A stretch of DNA of 43,237 nt from NCBI GenBank assembly GCA_003543135.1, contig DPJG01000026.1, forward strand, positions 1 to 43,237, read 5' to 3'. Below the pieces are notes generated by a model. It did not search any database. It had not been told where the DNA came from and was given only the letters and a program-made list of their open reading frames with translations. A program made the translations under genes and the position numbers. Origin of the DNA: Rheinheimera sp. Its GTDB lineage: Bacteria; Pseudomonadota; Gammaproteobacteria; Enterobacterales; Alteromonadaceae. Shown one piece after another: positions 24,673 to 32,153 of the stretch. Each line of letters opens with the position of its first letter. Within the stretch, counting starts at the first letter, position 1.

Positions 24673-25341
24673 TCAGGATGCCAAATCGGTCTGCAATAAA
24701 GCCCAAACCTGTTCGCCCTGCCACAGATAAAAAGCTGTAGCCAGCGCAATGACCAGCGCCAGATACCAATAAAAAGCACAAAAACGAAGACCTTGCGGCA
24801 GGGGTTTATCACTATAACCCGTTAGCATCCGGCTAATGACCTTATCGCCTTTGAGCTGATGCCAAAGCGCCGCCAGCACATGCAGCACAATAAAAAACAA
24901 TAATAAATTCAGGTTCAAACGATGAAAGCTGCTGGCAAGCTCTACCCAGGAACTGTCCACCATGGCCACCAGTGGCCCTTCGGTCAACACCTCATCTGTG
25001 GTGAGCAGGCCAGACAAAAACTGCAGTAACACCAGCCCAATCAACACCAGCACCATATAACCCGACAAAGGGTTATGGCCCTGTGCCTGGGGTTTGTGCT
25101 GTTGCCGCCAATACAGCCATACTGCGCGGGGGGAGCGCACAAAATGACTAAAACGGGCATTGTCACTACCTGCAAAAGCCCAGATCAAACGCGCCAGCAA
25201 AATAGCCGCCAGGCTATAAGCCAAAGTCATATGCACGCCGTACCATTCCTGCTCGGCGCTGTACCAAAGCCCCCCCAGCAAAATCAGCTGGCTCCAATGG
25301 AAAAAGCGCACAGCACCATCCCAGATTTTATTTTTTTGCAT
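24673..25341 (-). CDS. Cytochrome b561-type membrane protein
   Basis: About 222 aa with four to five transmembrane helices and the bacterial di-heme cytochrome b pattern: WDGAVRFFHWSQLILLG with its early His, a second His in VHMTLAYSLAAILLARLIWAF, and a pair in the later helices (FHRLNLNLLLFFIVLHVLAALWH). Such proteins pass electrons from the quinone pool or from partners to periplasmic c-type cytochromes. The ATG at 25341 is preferred to the in-frame GTG at 25353 because a GGA lies 7 bases before it. It is convergent with cytochrome c' and divergent from the acylase gene. Confidence 0.85.
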   Translation of the reverse strand: MQKNKIWDGAVRFFHWSQLILLGGLWYSAEQEWYGVHMTLAYSLAAILLARLIWAFAGSDNARFSHFVRSPRAVWLYWRQQHKPQAQGHNPLSGYMVLVLIGLVLLQFLSGLLTTDEVLTEGPLVAMVDSSWVELASSFHRLNLNLLLFFIVLHVLAALWHQLKGDKVISRMLTGYSDKPLPQGLRFCAFYWYLALVIALATAFYLWQGEQVWALLQTDLAS

Positions 25342-25406
25342 GTCAGCGTCCACGAAATCTTATATTCTAAGTCGCAGATTCTAACGGAAAAAGAGCAGAA
25401 ATCCTG

Positions 25407-27752
25407 ATGAAATGGTTCAAAACCTCGCTTTATACGATAACAGGGCTGGTGATCCTGCTGGCGCTACTGCTTTATGCTGGCCTCTGGGCCAGCCTGCCGC
25501 AATATCAGGGTGACTATCAGGCTGAGGTTCAGGCCAAAGTAGTGCTGAGCCGTGATGCTAATGGTTATCTGAGGATCAGCGCCAACAACAGACCGGACGC
25601 CGCTTATGCCCTAGGTTTTGCCCATGCCCAGGACAGGTTTTTCCAAATGGATTTGCTCAGGCGTAATGCCGCCGGTGAGTTGTCGGAGCTCTTTGGTGAA
25701 AAAGCGCTGCAGCTGGATATCAGCCGACGGATGCACAGGTTTCGCGACAGAGCCGAAGCCGCTGTTACCAGATTACCTAAAGATCAGCAGCAGCTGCTGC
25801 AGCAATATACCCAGGGCGTCAACGCCGGTTTGGCCTCATTGAGTCTGCCGCCTTTTGAATATGGCTTGCTTATGCAAAAACCCAGGCCCTGGCAGCAGAC
25901 GGACTCTTTGCTGGTGGTATTTAGCATGTACCTGGATTTGCAGGGCGCACTGGGCAAAGACGAGCTGGCGCAACAAGTTTTACAGCAAGAAACAAGCCCG
26001 GACTGGTATCGTTTTTTTAATCAGCACAGCAGTGACTGGCAAGCCGCCATTGATAACTCTGAAGTAAAAGCAATTGCCATCCCCGACAGCCCCTACCCTT
26101 TTGCCAATAACAACTCCGCTTGCAGGCAATGTGGCTGGCGCGACAGCCGTGATATCGGCAGTAATAACTTTGCCGTCGCAGGCGCCTTAACAGCCCATGG
26201 CAGCGCCATTCTGGCCGACGACATGCACCTTGGCATCCGGGTGCCGGGCACCTGGTATAAAGCTCAGCTGAACTGGCAACAGGGCGACAACAAGCTGCAG
26301 GTGAGCGGTGTCACTTTGCCTGGTACCCCATCGGTGGTGGCTGGCAGCAATGGTCATATCGCCTGGGGTTTTACCAACAGCACAGCCGACTGGCAGGATC
26401 TGATTAAAATTAAAGCGGCCGAAGACCCGCAAAAATACCAGACCCCGGCCGGCGATCAGGAATATAGCTACAACAACGAGGTGATTAAAATTAAAGGCCA
26501 GCCTGACCATGTGATGCTGGTCAAAGAAACCCGCTGGGGCCCTCTGATGGCCGCCCCTTTTGACGGTTATGCGCTGCGCTGGGTGGCTTATGACGAGGCA
26601 GGTATTAATCTGAATTTACTGGCGCTGGAGCAAGCCACCTCAGTGGATGATGCGCTGAAACTGGCGCCTACAGTTGGTATACCGGCACAAAACCTGTTGG
26701 TGGCCGGTAAAAACGGTGATATCGGCTGGACTCTGATCGGCGCTATTCCAAACCGCCAGCTTAAAGACATGGACTTGCCGCAAGACTGGAGCAATGGTGA
26801 CAACTATTGGGACGGTTATCTGAACGCCAGTGCTTACCCAAGCCTGAAAAATCCGGCCGGGCAGCGCCTCTGGACCGCCAATGCCCGCACCGTAGGTGGC
26901 AAAACGCTCAAGCTGATTGGCGACGGCGGTTATGATTTAGGCGCCCGCGGTCAGCAAATCCGCGATGCTTTACTGGCCAGCAACAGCCACTCAGAACAAA
27001 GCCTGCACCAAATTCAGCTGGATCACCGGGCGTTATTTTTACAGCGCTGGAAAACCTTATTACTGGACGTACTGAGCGATGATTTTGTTAAAAAACATCA
27101 GCTGGAAGCCTACAAAACTCAGGTGAAAAATGGCGGTAAAGCCGCAAGCCCTGACGACGCAGGTTATCCGCTGGTGCGCGCCTTTCGTGATAAAACGCTG
27201 GAGCTGATGTTTGCGCCACTGGCCGCCAAACTTGAAGAGCAGCAACTAACCCTTGCCGATTTAAAACTAAGCCCGGAAACACCGGGCTGGGCCTTATTGC
27301 AAGCCAAAAGAGCAGACACCTTACCAGCCGGCTTTACCAGCTGGCAGGCACTGCTGGAGCAGGCGGTACTGGATAGCAAACAACAGCTGCTGCAACAGTC
27401 TCAGGTTGAGCTGCAACAGCTCAACTGGGGTGTGCTCAATACAGTGCAGTTACAACATCCAATGAGCAAAGCCCTGCCCTGGCTGTCGCCACTGTTGGAC
27501 ATGCCAGCACTGCCGATGGCTGGCGACAGACATATGCCCAGGGTGCAGCGGCCAGAGCATGGTCAATCTGAACGGATGGTGGTGGCGCCAGGCCAGGAGC
27601 AACAGGGGATTCTGACCATTCCGGGCGGTCAGTCTGGCCATCCGCTGTCGGAGTTTTACCGTGCCGACCATCAGTTCTGGGCCGCTGAAAAAGAACTTGG
27701 CTTTTTACCAGGCAAAGAAAAATACTTGCTGGAATTACAACCGCGCGGTTGA
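25407..27752 (+). CDS. Penicillin acylase family protein (Ntn hydrolase)
   Basis: 781-aa precursor of the penicillin G acylase / acyl-homoserine-lactone acylase family. An N-terminal hydrophobic segment (8-28) acts as a signal or anchor. The alpha-chain signature is DAAYALGFAHAQDRFFQMDLLRR (64-86, shown by its key residues GFAHAQDR). Autoprocessing should occur at G251-S252 (RDIGSNNFAV), with Ser252 becoming the N-terminal nucleophile. HLGIRVPGTWY and NGHIAWGFTNSTADWQD follow as expected, and the C-terminal part has MPRVQRPEHGQSERMVV and GGQSGHPLSEFY. Substrate (beta-lactams, N-acyl amino acids or AHLs) is not predictable by eye. A CxxC (239-242) before the cut site is unusual. Confidence 0.9.
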   Translation: MKWFKTSLYTITGLVILLALLLYAGLWASLPQYQGDYQAEVQAKVVLSRDANGYLRISANNRPDAAYALGFAHAQDRFFQMDLLRRNAAGELSELFGEKALQLDISRRMHRFRDRAEAAVTRLPKDQQQLLQQYTQGVNAGLASLSLPPFEYGLLMQKPRPWQQTDSLLVVFSMYLDLQGALGKDELAQQVLQQETSPDWYRFFNQHSSDWQAAIDNSEVKAIAIPDSPYPFANNNSACRQCGWRDSRDIGSNNFAVAGALTAHGSAILADDMHLGIRVPGTWYKAQLNWQQGDNKLQVSGVTLPGTPSVVAGSNGHIAWGFTNSTADWQDLIKIKAAEDPQKYQTPAGDQEYSYNNEVIKIKGQPDHVMLVKETRWGPLMAAPFDGYALRWVAYDEAGINLNLLALEQATSVDDALKLAPTVGIPAQNLLVAGKNGDIGWTLIGAIPNRQLKDMDLPQDWSNGDNYWDGYLNASAYPSLKNPAGQRLWTANARTVGGKTLKLIGDGGYDLGARGQQIRDALLASNSHSEQSLHQIQLDHRALFLQRWKTLLLDVLSDDFVKKHQLEAYKTQVKNGGKAASPDDAGYPLVRAFRDKTLELMFAPLAAKLEEQQLTLADLKLSPETPGWALLQAKRADTLPAGFTSWQALLEQAVLDSKQQLLQQSQVELQQLNWGVLNTVQLQHPMSKALPWLSPLLDMPALPMAGDRHMPRVQRPEHGQSERMVVAPGQEQQGILTIPGGQSGHPLSEFYRADHQFWAAEKELGFLPGKEKYLLELQPRG

Positions 27753-27778
27753 CTTTAGCCATCCAGACTGATTATTGT
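27749..27778 (+). promoter_or_regulatory. Candidate promoter of the pheL-pheA transcript
   Basis: TTGACT (27749-27754), 18 bases, TATTGT (27773-27778). The -35 overlaps the stop of the acylase gene. It would start transcription almost at the leader ATG, which leaves little room for a ribosome-binding site. The true promoter may therefore use GATTAT (27770-27775) as its -10, or lie further upstream. Confidence 0.35.
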
Positions 27779-27784
27779 GGTGAT

Positions 27785-27847
27785 ATGAAAACATTAAAGC
27801 TCGCAGCCCGTTTCTTTTTTAGCTTTACCACCCAATCCGGGAGGTAG
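27785..27847 (+). CDS. pheL: pheA leader peptide
   Basis: 20-codon ORF MKTLKLAARFFFSFTTQSGR ending in TAG, 73 bases before pheA. Four of five codons from 10 to 14 are Phe (FFFSF), as in E. coli PheL. GGTGAT lies directly upstream. Ribosome stalling at the Phe codons when Phe-tRNA is scarce would cover the following ACCACCC. The last codons, GGG AGG T, are the antiterminator strand. Too short for most gene finders. Confidence 0.88.
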   Translation: MKTLKLAARFFFSFTTQSGR

Positions 27848-27902
27848 CTGGCTGCGCGCGTGTGAAACAGTCAAAAACCTCCCAAACGGGAGGTTTTTTT
27901 TT
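27827..27902 (+). promoter_or_regulatory. Phenylalanine attenuator of pheA
   Basis: Four RNA strands can be read. Strand 1 is ACCACCC (27827-27833), strand 2 GGGAGGT (27839-27845), strand 3 ACCTCCC (27877-27883), strand 4 GGGAGGT (27888-27894). Strands 2 and 4 are identical, so strand 3 pairs with either: 2:3 is the antiterminator, and 3:4 followed by nine T's is the terminator. Strand 1 pairs with 2 with one mismatch. A ribosome stalled on the Phe codons (27812-27826) masks strand 1 and frees strand 2; one at the stop codon masks strand 2. Confidence 0.88.
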
Positions 27903-27920
27903 AGAGAAAGGAAAGCCCAA

Positions 27921-29093
27921 ATGCCCACTGCCATGCCGATAGAACTTGACCAAATCCGTAACGAGATCAGCGATACTGATCAGCAGTTGCTAAAGCTGCT
28001 GGCCAAACGCCGTACTCTGGCGCTTTGTGTTGCCGACGCCAAACTGGCACAGAATAAACCTATCCGTGACCAAAAACGGGAGCAGGAATTGCTGCTGAGC
28101 CTGATTGAAAAAGGCAAAAACCTTGGGCTGGACGCAGGTTATGTCACCAAGTTGTACCATGTGATTATTGAAGATTCGGTATTACAGCAACAGGCCAAGG
28201 TTCAGGGCCAACTGAACGGCGACAATGGCGCTGTGTGCCGGGTCGCTTTCCTAGGCCGTCAGGGGTCATACAGTTATTGGGCCACGCAAAAATATTTTAC
28301 CCGCCGCGCCGAAAAGCTGATTGAAATTGGTTGTGACAGTTTTAACGAAATAGTGCAGGCAGTGGAAACCGGCCATGCCGATTATGCCGTATTGCCAATT
28401 GAAAATACCTCCAGTGGCAGCATTAACGAGGTCTTTGATTTATTGCAGCACACCCGACTGTCGATAGTTGGCGAGCTGACTCACCCGATTAAACATTGCC
28501 TGCTCGGTTTGCCGGGTACTGACTTAAGCAAAATCAAACAAATCTGCGCCCATCCGCAGGTGATAGCCCAGTGCAGCAACTATCTGCAAACCTTACAGAA
28601 TGTCAAAATTGACTATTGTGAAGCCTCCAGCGACGCCTTTAATAAAGTGCGCGAAGCCAACGATTTATCTGTGGTGGCCATTGGCGGTGAAGAAGGTGGC
28701 CAGCTTTATGGTTTAGAGGTGCTGGCGCGTGATTTGGCCAACCAGAAAGACAATGTCAGCCGTTTTATTGTGGTGGCACGTAAAGCTATTGCCGTGGCCA
28801 AAGCTATTCCGGCCAAAACCACTTTTATTATGTACACAGGCCAACAACCCGGTGCTTTGGTCGATGCGCTGATGGTGTTAAAAACCCATGGTATCAGTAT
28901 GGGTAAACTGGAGTCGCGGCCGATCCCGGGCAACCCGTGGGAAGAAATGTTTTATGTTGATGTGCTGGCTAATCTGGAAGATTACGCCATGAAAAGGGCA
29001 CTGGATGAACTGAACCGCATCACGCGTTTTGTCAAAGTGTTAGGGTGTTATCCAAGTGAAGATGTTAGCCCGACTCAGGTTCAGGCGTCATAA
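27921..29093 (+). CDS. pheA: Bifunctional chorismate mutase / prephenate dehydratase (P-protein)
   Basis: Converts chorismate to prephenate and then phenylpyruvate in phenylalanine synthesis. At 390 aa it is close to E. coli's 386. AroQ-type chorismate mutase fills about 1-95 (IRNEISDTDQQLLKLLAKR, KPIRDQKREQELL). Prephenate dehydratase spans about 106-285 (VAFLGRQGSYSYWA, LPIENTSSGSINEVFDLL, SRFIVVAR). A C-terminal ACT domain (about 300-375) carries the phenylalanine-binding motifs GALVDAL and ESRPIPGNPWEEMFYVD, so feedback inhibition by Phe is expected. AAAGGAAAG precedes the ATG. Expression is also controlled by the attenuator just upstream. Confidence 0.97.
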   Translation: MPTAMPIELDQIRNEISDTDQQLLKLLAKRRTLALCVADAKLAQNKPIRDQKREQELLLSLIEKGKNLGLDAGYVTKLYHVIIEDSVLQQQAKVQGQLNGDNGAVCRVAFLGRQGSYSYWATQKYFTRRAEKLIEIGCDSFNEIVQAVETGHADYAVLPIENTSSGSINEVFDLLQHTRLSIVGELTHPIKHCLLGLPGTDLSKIKQICAHPQVIAQCSNYLQTLQNVKIDYCEASSDAFNKVREANDLSVVAIGGEEGGQLYGLEVLARDLANQKDNVSRFIVVARKAIAVAKAIPAKTTFIMYTGQQPGALVDALMVLKTHGISMGKLESRPIPGNPWEEMFYVDVLANLEDYAMKRALDELNRITRFVKVLGCYPSEDVSPTQVQAS

Positions 29094-29120
29094 CAAAACA
29101 CTGCCTGTTGCACAAAATCA

Positions 29121-29141
29121 GGGGCAGGTATGACCTGCCCC
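29121..29141. terminator. Hairpin between pheA and the convergent MBL gene
   Basis: GGGGCAGG / CCTGCCCC stem with a 5-base loop. There is no good T run on the plus strand and only TGATTTT on the minus strand, so termination may be weak. Confidence 0.5.
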
Positions 29142-29171
29142 ATCACTTCATGTCACTTCAAGCTTTGCAGT

Positions 29172-30578
29172 TCACAACTGAATTTTTTGCCCCATACTGG
29201 CAATGTCTACCTTTAAACCCCGTTGTTGTAGTTTTTCCTGTAACACCAGCTGCGCCTGGGGCTCACCATGAACCAGATAAAACTGCGGCTGCCCACCTAT
29301 GGCTTTGGCCCAATTGATCAGTTGCGACTGACCGGCATGCGCGGAAAAACCACCAATGGTATGAATAGTGGCTTTGACCACCAAGGGCTGCCCCATCACT
29401 TTGACCCGGCTTTCACCATCAACCAGCTTACGGCCCAAAGTGCCTTTGGCCTGAAAACCCACAAAAATAATGTGGTTGGCGTTTTTCCACAGATTGTGCT
29501 TGAGGTGATGCGCAATACGGCCGCCATTACACATACCGGAGCCGGCAATAATAATGGCGCCCTGGGTGACTCGGTTCAGCGCCATCGACTGCTCGACTTT
29601 TTCCGTCAGATGCAAAATGGGTAAAAAACTCTGCAAGTCATGGGCACCGTATTTTTTAAAGACCTGGGTGTCTTTTTTATCAAACTCGTCAATCATCTCA
29701 TTGTAAATGCGGGTAATTTCAATGGCCATCGGACTATCGAGCACCACCATTTTTTGTCTGAGCCGGCCCTGATGATATAAAACCCCCAGGTAATACAAAA
29801 TTTCCTGTGAGCGGCCCAGAGCAAAAGCCGGAATAAACACATTGCCGCCGGCTTTATCGGCTTCAGCCAGCGCATTGGCAAACTCTTCCAGCGTGTTACT
29901 GAGCGGCTGATGGTCGCGGTCACCATAGGTACTTTCCATCAACACCACATCGGCTTGTTTGACTATTGAAGGGTCGTGCATTAACACTGTGGCCGGATTG
30001 CCCAAATCACCGGAAAACACCAACTTACGCATGGCCTGACCATGTTTGAGCCACAGCTGCACTATGGCCGAACCCAGAATATGGCCGGCGTCGAGAAACT
30101 CCAGCGTCAGCCCCGGCAACACATCTTTTTGTTGTTGATAAGAAATAGGTTTTAAACAGCGGATCACCCCTTCGACGTCTTTTAGCGTCATCCGCGGTTC
30201 CTGCTCGGGTTTGCCAAGGCGGGCACGCTGCCGGTTTTGCCATTCCAAATCTTTTAAATACAGATGCACAGCATCTTTAAGCAGCACCGGCAATAAATTG
30301 GCGGTACCTTCAGTGCAATAAATCTGGCCACGAAAACCATGGGCTAACAACAGGGTTAATAACCCACTATGGTCGATATGGGCGTGGGACAAAATCACCG
30401 CATCAATATCTTTGGGCCTGAACTGAAAACGGAATCTATGCAAATCTGTGATCTGATCACCGCCCTGCACCATGCCGCAGTCCAGCAGAACTTTTTGTTC
30501 GTTCCATTCCAGCAAATAACAAGAGCCAGTCACCTGACCGGCTGCACCTAAAAAAGTTAAACTGGCATCTAAAGGCAT
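29172..30578 (-). CDS. MBL-fold beta-CASP hydrolase (RNA-specificity domain)
   Basis: 468-aa enzyme of the CPSF73/beta-CASP group, related to RNA-processing nucleases. The metallo-beta-lactamase part has SHAHIDHSGLL, DAGHILGSA and FSGDLGNP. The beta-CASP insert begins at ESTYGDRDH and contains PAFALGRSQEILYYL and GSGMCNGGRI. The C-terminal RMMBL part has HTIGGFSAHAGQSQL and VHGEPQAQ. These cover motifs 2-4 and A-C, so it should be catalytically competent, acting on RNA or another phosphoester. The second of two close ATGs is chosen because AAAGGGAG is 7 bases before it. Confidence 0.9.
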   Translation of the reverse strand: MPLDASLTFLGAAGQVTGSCYLLEWNEQKVLLDCGMVQGGDQITDLHRFRFQFRPKDIDAVILSHAHIDHSGLLTLLLAHGFRGQIYCTEGTANLLPVLLKDAVHLYLKDLEWQNRQRARLGKPEQEPRMTLKDVEGVIRCLKPISYQQQKDVLPGLTLEFLDAGHILGSAIVQLWLKHGQAMRKLVFSGDLGNPATVLMHDPSIVKQADVVLMESTYGDRDHQPLSNTLEEFANALAEADKAGGNVFIPAFALGRSQEILYYLGVLYHQGRLRQKMVVLDSPMAIEITRIYNEMIDEFDKKDTQVFKKYGAHDLQSFLPILHLTEKVEQSMALNRVTQGAIIIAGSGMCNGGRIAHHLKHNLWKNANHIIFVGFQAKGTLGRKLVDGESRVKVMGQPLVVKATIHTIGGFSAHAGQSQLINWAKAIGGQPQFYLVHGEPQAQLVLQEKLQQRGLKVDIASMGQKIQL

Positions 30579-30631
30579 CAACATACTCCCTTTGAAAACC
30601 GTAGCTTAGCAAGCCTGGTTGCTGCTACATT

Positions 30632-30655
30632 TAAGCTAAATCAAACAATAGCTTA
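30632..30655. repeat. Inverted repeat between the divergent MBL and LOG genes
   Basis: TAAGCTA (30632-30638) and TAGCTTA (30649-30655), perfect 7-bp arms with a 10-base spacer; another TAGCTTA lies at 30602-30608. Candidate operator in a divergent promoter region. Confidence 0.3.
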
Positions 30656-30725
30656 GTTTAATTCAGCGTGACTGACCCTGATGGTGATCACGACAGTACG
30701 CCAACAGCAGCCGGAGGGCAACCCA

Positions 30726-31610
30726 TTGAGCGACCACAATTTATTGTATGAACGTCATTTAAGTTCAGCCCGTGAAGCCAAATTGCAGGCCGAAAAACTG
30801 CAGGAACATCCATCGTACCGGCTGGCTTTTAGCGACGAAGACTTTTTAATGCAGGACGACCTGCGCCATGTGCGTCTGCAGCTGGAATACCTCAAAGCCC
30901 AGACAGTGCTGGAACAACATAAAATCAAAGCCACAGTGGTGGTGTTTGGCAGTGCCCGTTTTTTATCACCGGAGTATGCGGCGCTGCTGCTCAGTCAGGC
31001 CCAGCAACAACTGGCACAAACTCCGGATGATGTGGCAGCGCAGCATGCACTAACCATTGCAAAACGTCAGGTCAAAAACAGCAGGTATTATCAGGAAGCT
31101 CAGCGTTTTGCACATTTGGTGACAGAGCACAGTCAACAATGCCCTGATACGGCGCTGACGATTATCAGCGGCGGTGGCCCAGGGGTGATGGAAGCGGCCA
31201 ACCGCGGTGCCTTTGATGCCGGTGGTAAAAGTATTGGTCTGAATATAGTGCTGCCGCACGAACAACAACCCAACCCTTTTATCACACCTGAGTTTTGTTT
31301 CCAGTTTCACTATTTTGCTATCCGTAAAATGCATTTTTTACAAAGAGCACGGGCTTTGGTGGCCTTTCCCGGCGGTTTTGGCACCCTGGATGAATTGTTT
31401 GAAACCCTGACCCTGCTGCAAACCGGCAAAGCCAGCAAAGTACCGGTGATTTTGTTTGATGAAAACTTCTGGCGCAGTCTGATCAATTTTGACCTGATGG
31501 TCGAAGAAGGCCTGATAAGCCCCGAAGATCTGAAATTAATTCAGTTTGTCGATAGTGCAGAAGGTGCATGGCAGGCGATTTGTCATTGTTATCAGCTGGA
31601 GAGCATCTAG
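30726..31610 (+). CDS. LOG family protein (TIGR00730-like Rossmann fold)
   Basis: About 294 aa. The Rossmann-like domain has VVVFGSARF, ISGGGPGVMEAANRGAFDAGGKSIGLNI and the hallmark PGGFGTLDELFETLTLLQTGK. LOG proteins hydrolyse nucleoside monophosphates (as in cytokinin activation); some of these enzymes were earlier misnamed lysine decarboxylases. About 100 extra N-terminal residues are helical and charged. The TTG at 30726 has a strong GGAGGG 7 bases upstream. The in-frame ATG at 30681 has no ribosome-binding site, but adds only 15 residues and cannot be excluded. Confidence 0.87.
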   Translation: MSDHNLLYERHLSSAREAKLQAEKLQEHPSYRLAFSDEDFLMQDDLRHVRLQLEYLKAQTVLEQHKIKATVVVFGSARFLSPEYAALLLSQAQQQLAQTPDDVAAQHALTIAKRQVKNSRYYQEAQRFAHLVTEHSQQCPDTALTIISGGGPGVMEAANRGAFDAGGKSIGLNIVLPHEQQPNPFITPEFCFQFHYFAIRKMHFLQRARALVAFPGGFGTLDELFETLTLLQTGKASKVPVILFDENFWRSLINFDLMVEEGLISPEDLKLIQFVDSAEGAWQAICHCYQLESI

Positions 31611-31626
31611 CCATCAGGTTGCGCAC

Positions 31627-32007
31627 ATGAATGCTGTACAAATTGCCGGCACGCTAAAACTTCAAATAACTGCCACCTTGTTGTCACTTAAAGCCACCAG
31701 AATGCGCCTGCGTTTGGTGGCTTATGGTGACAATATGGACAAAAATGTAGTAAAAACCATTTTATGTGAAAGACTTCAGCTGGCAAAAATTCCTTTTTCA
31801 CGTCAAGGCAATCAAATTCAGACGGCAAGCGCCAGCATTTTATTTCAGCCTGGTTTACTGGTATTAAAAAAACCGGGCAAAGCCGAACGGCAACTGCCTT
31901 ATCATAAAGTGCGCATCAGCCAGTTGTTATGGCAGCTCAGTGAAGAACCGCCAGCGAAGCAGGAACAAACAACCGAAGTTTCGGCCACAATCTATCTGCA
32001 GGCCTAA
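31627..32007 (+). CDS. Hypothetical protein
   Basis: About 126 aa, mildly basic, with no signal peptide, no clear membrane helix and no family I recognise. QIAGTLKLQITATLLSLKATRMRLRLVAYGDNMDKNVV opens the protein in two segments. A strand-rich middle (NQIQTASASILFQPGLLVLKK) is followed by YHKVRISQLLWQL. It begins 17 bases after the LOG gene stop, with CAGG upstream, so it may be co-transcribed with it. Starts further in (at MRLRLVAYG or MDKNVVKTI) are possible. Coding status is moderately likely. Confidence 0.5.
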   Translation: MNAVQIAGTLKLQITATLLSLKATRMRLRLVAYGDNMDKNVVKTILCERLQLAKIPFSRQGNQIQTASASILFQPGLLVLKKPGKAERQLPYHKVRISQLLWQLSEEPPAKQEQTTEVSATIYLQA

Positions 32008-32022
32008 GCTGGCCGCAGGCAT

Positions 32023-32046
32023 AAAAAAGGCAGCCTTGCGGCTGCC
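32023..32046 (-). terminator. Terminator of aceA
   Basis: GGCAGCC / GGCTGCC stem with TTGC loop, followed on the minus strand by a six-base T run. Another perfect stem without a T run (GGTGCTGCA/TGCAGCACC, 32109-32130) lies between it and the stop codon and may protect the mRNA 3' end. Confidence 0.75.
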
Positions 32047-32153
32047 AAAGTCGTGAAGACCCTCAAGTCCCAATCCCGACCACGTAAAACTCTTTTTCAG
32101 CAATTGTTGGTGCTGCACTATTGCAGCACCGGTTGGCCATGCCTCAGCTTCCC

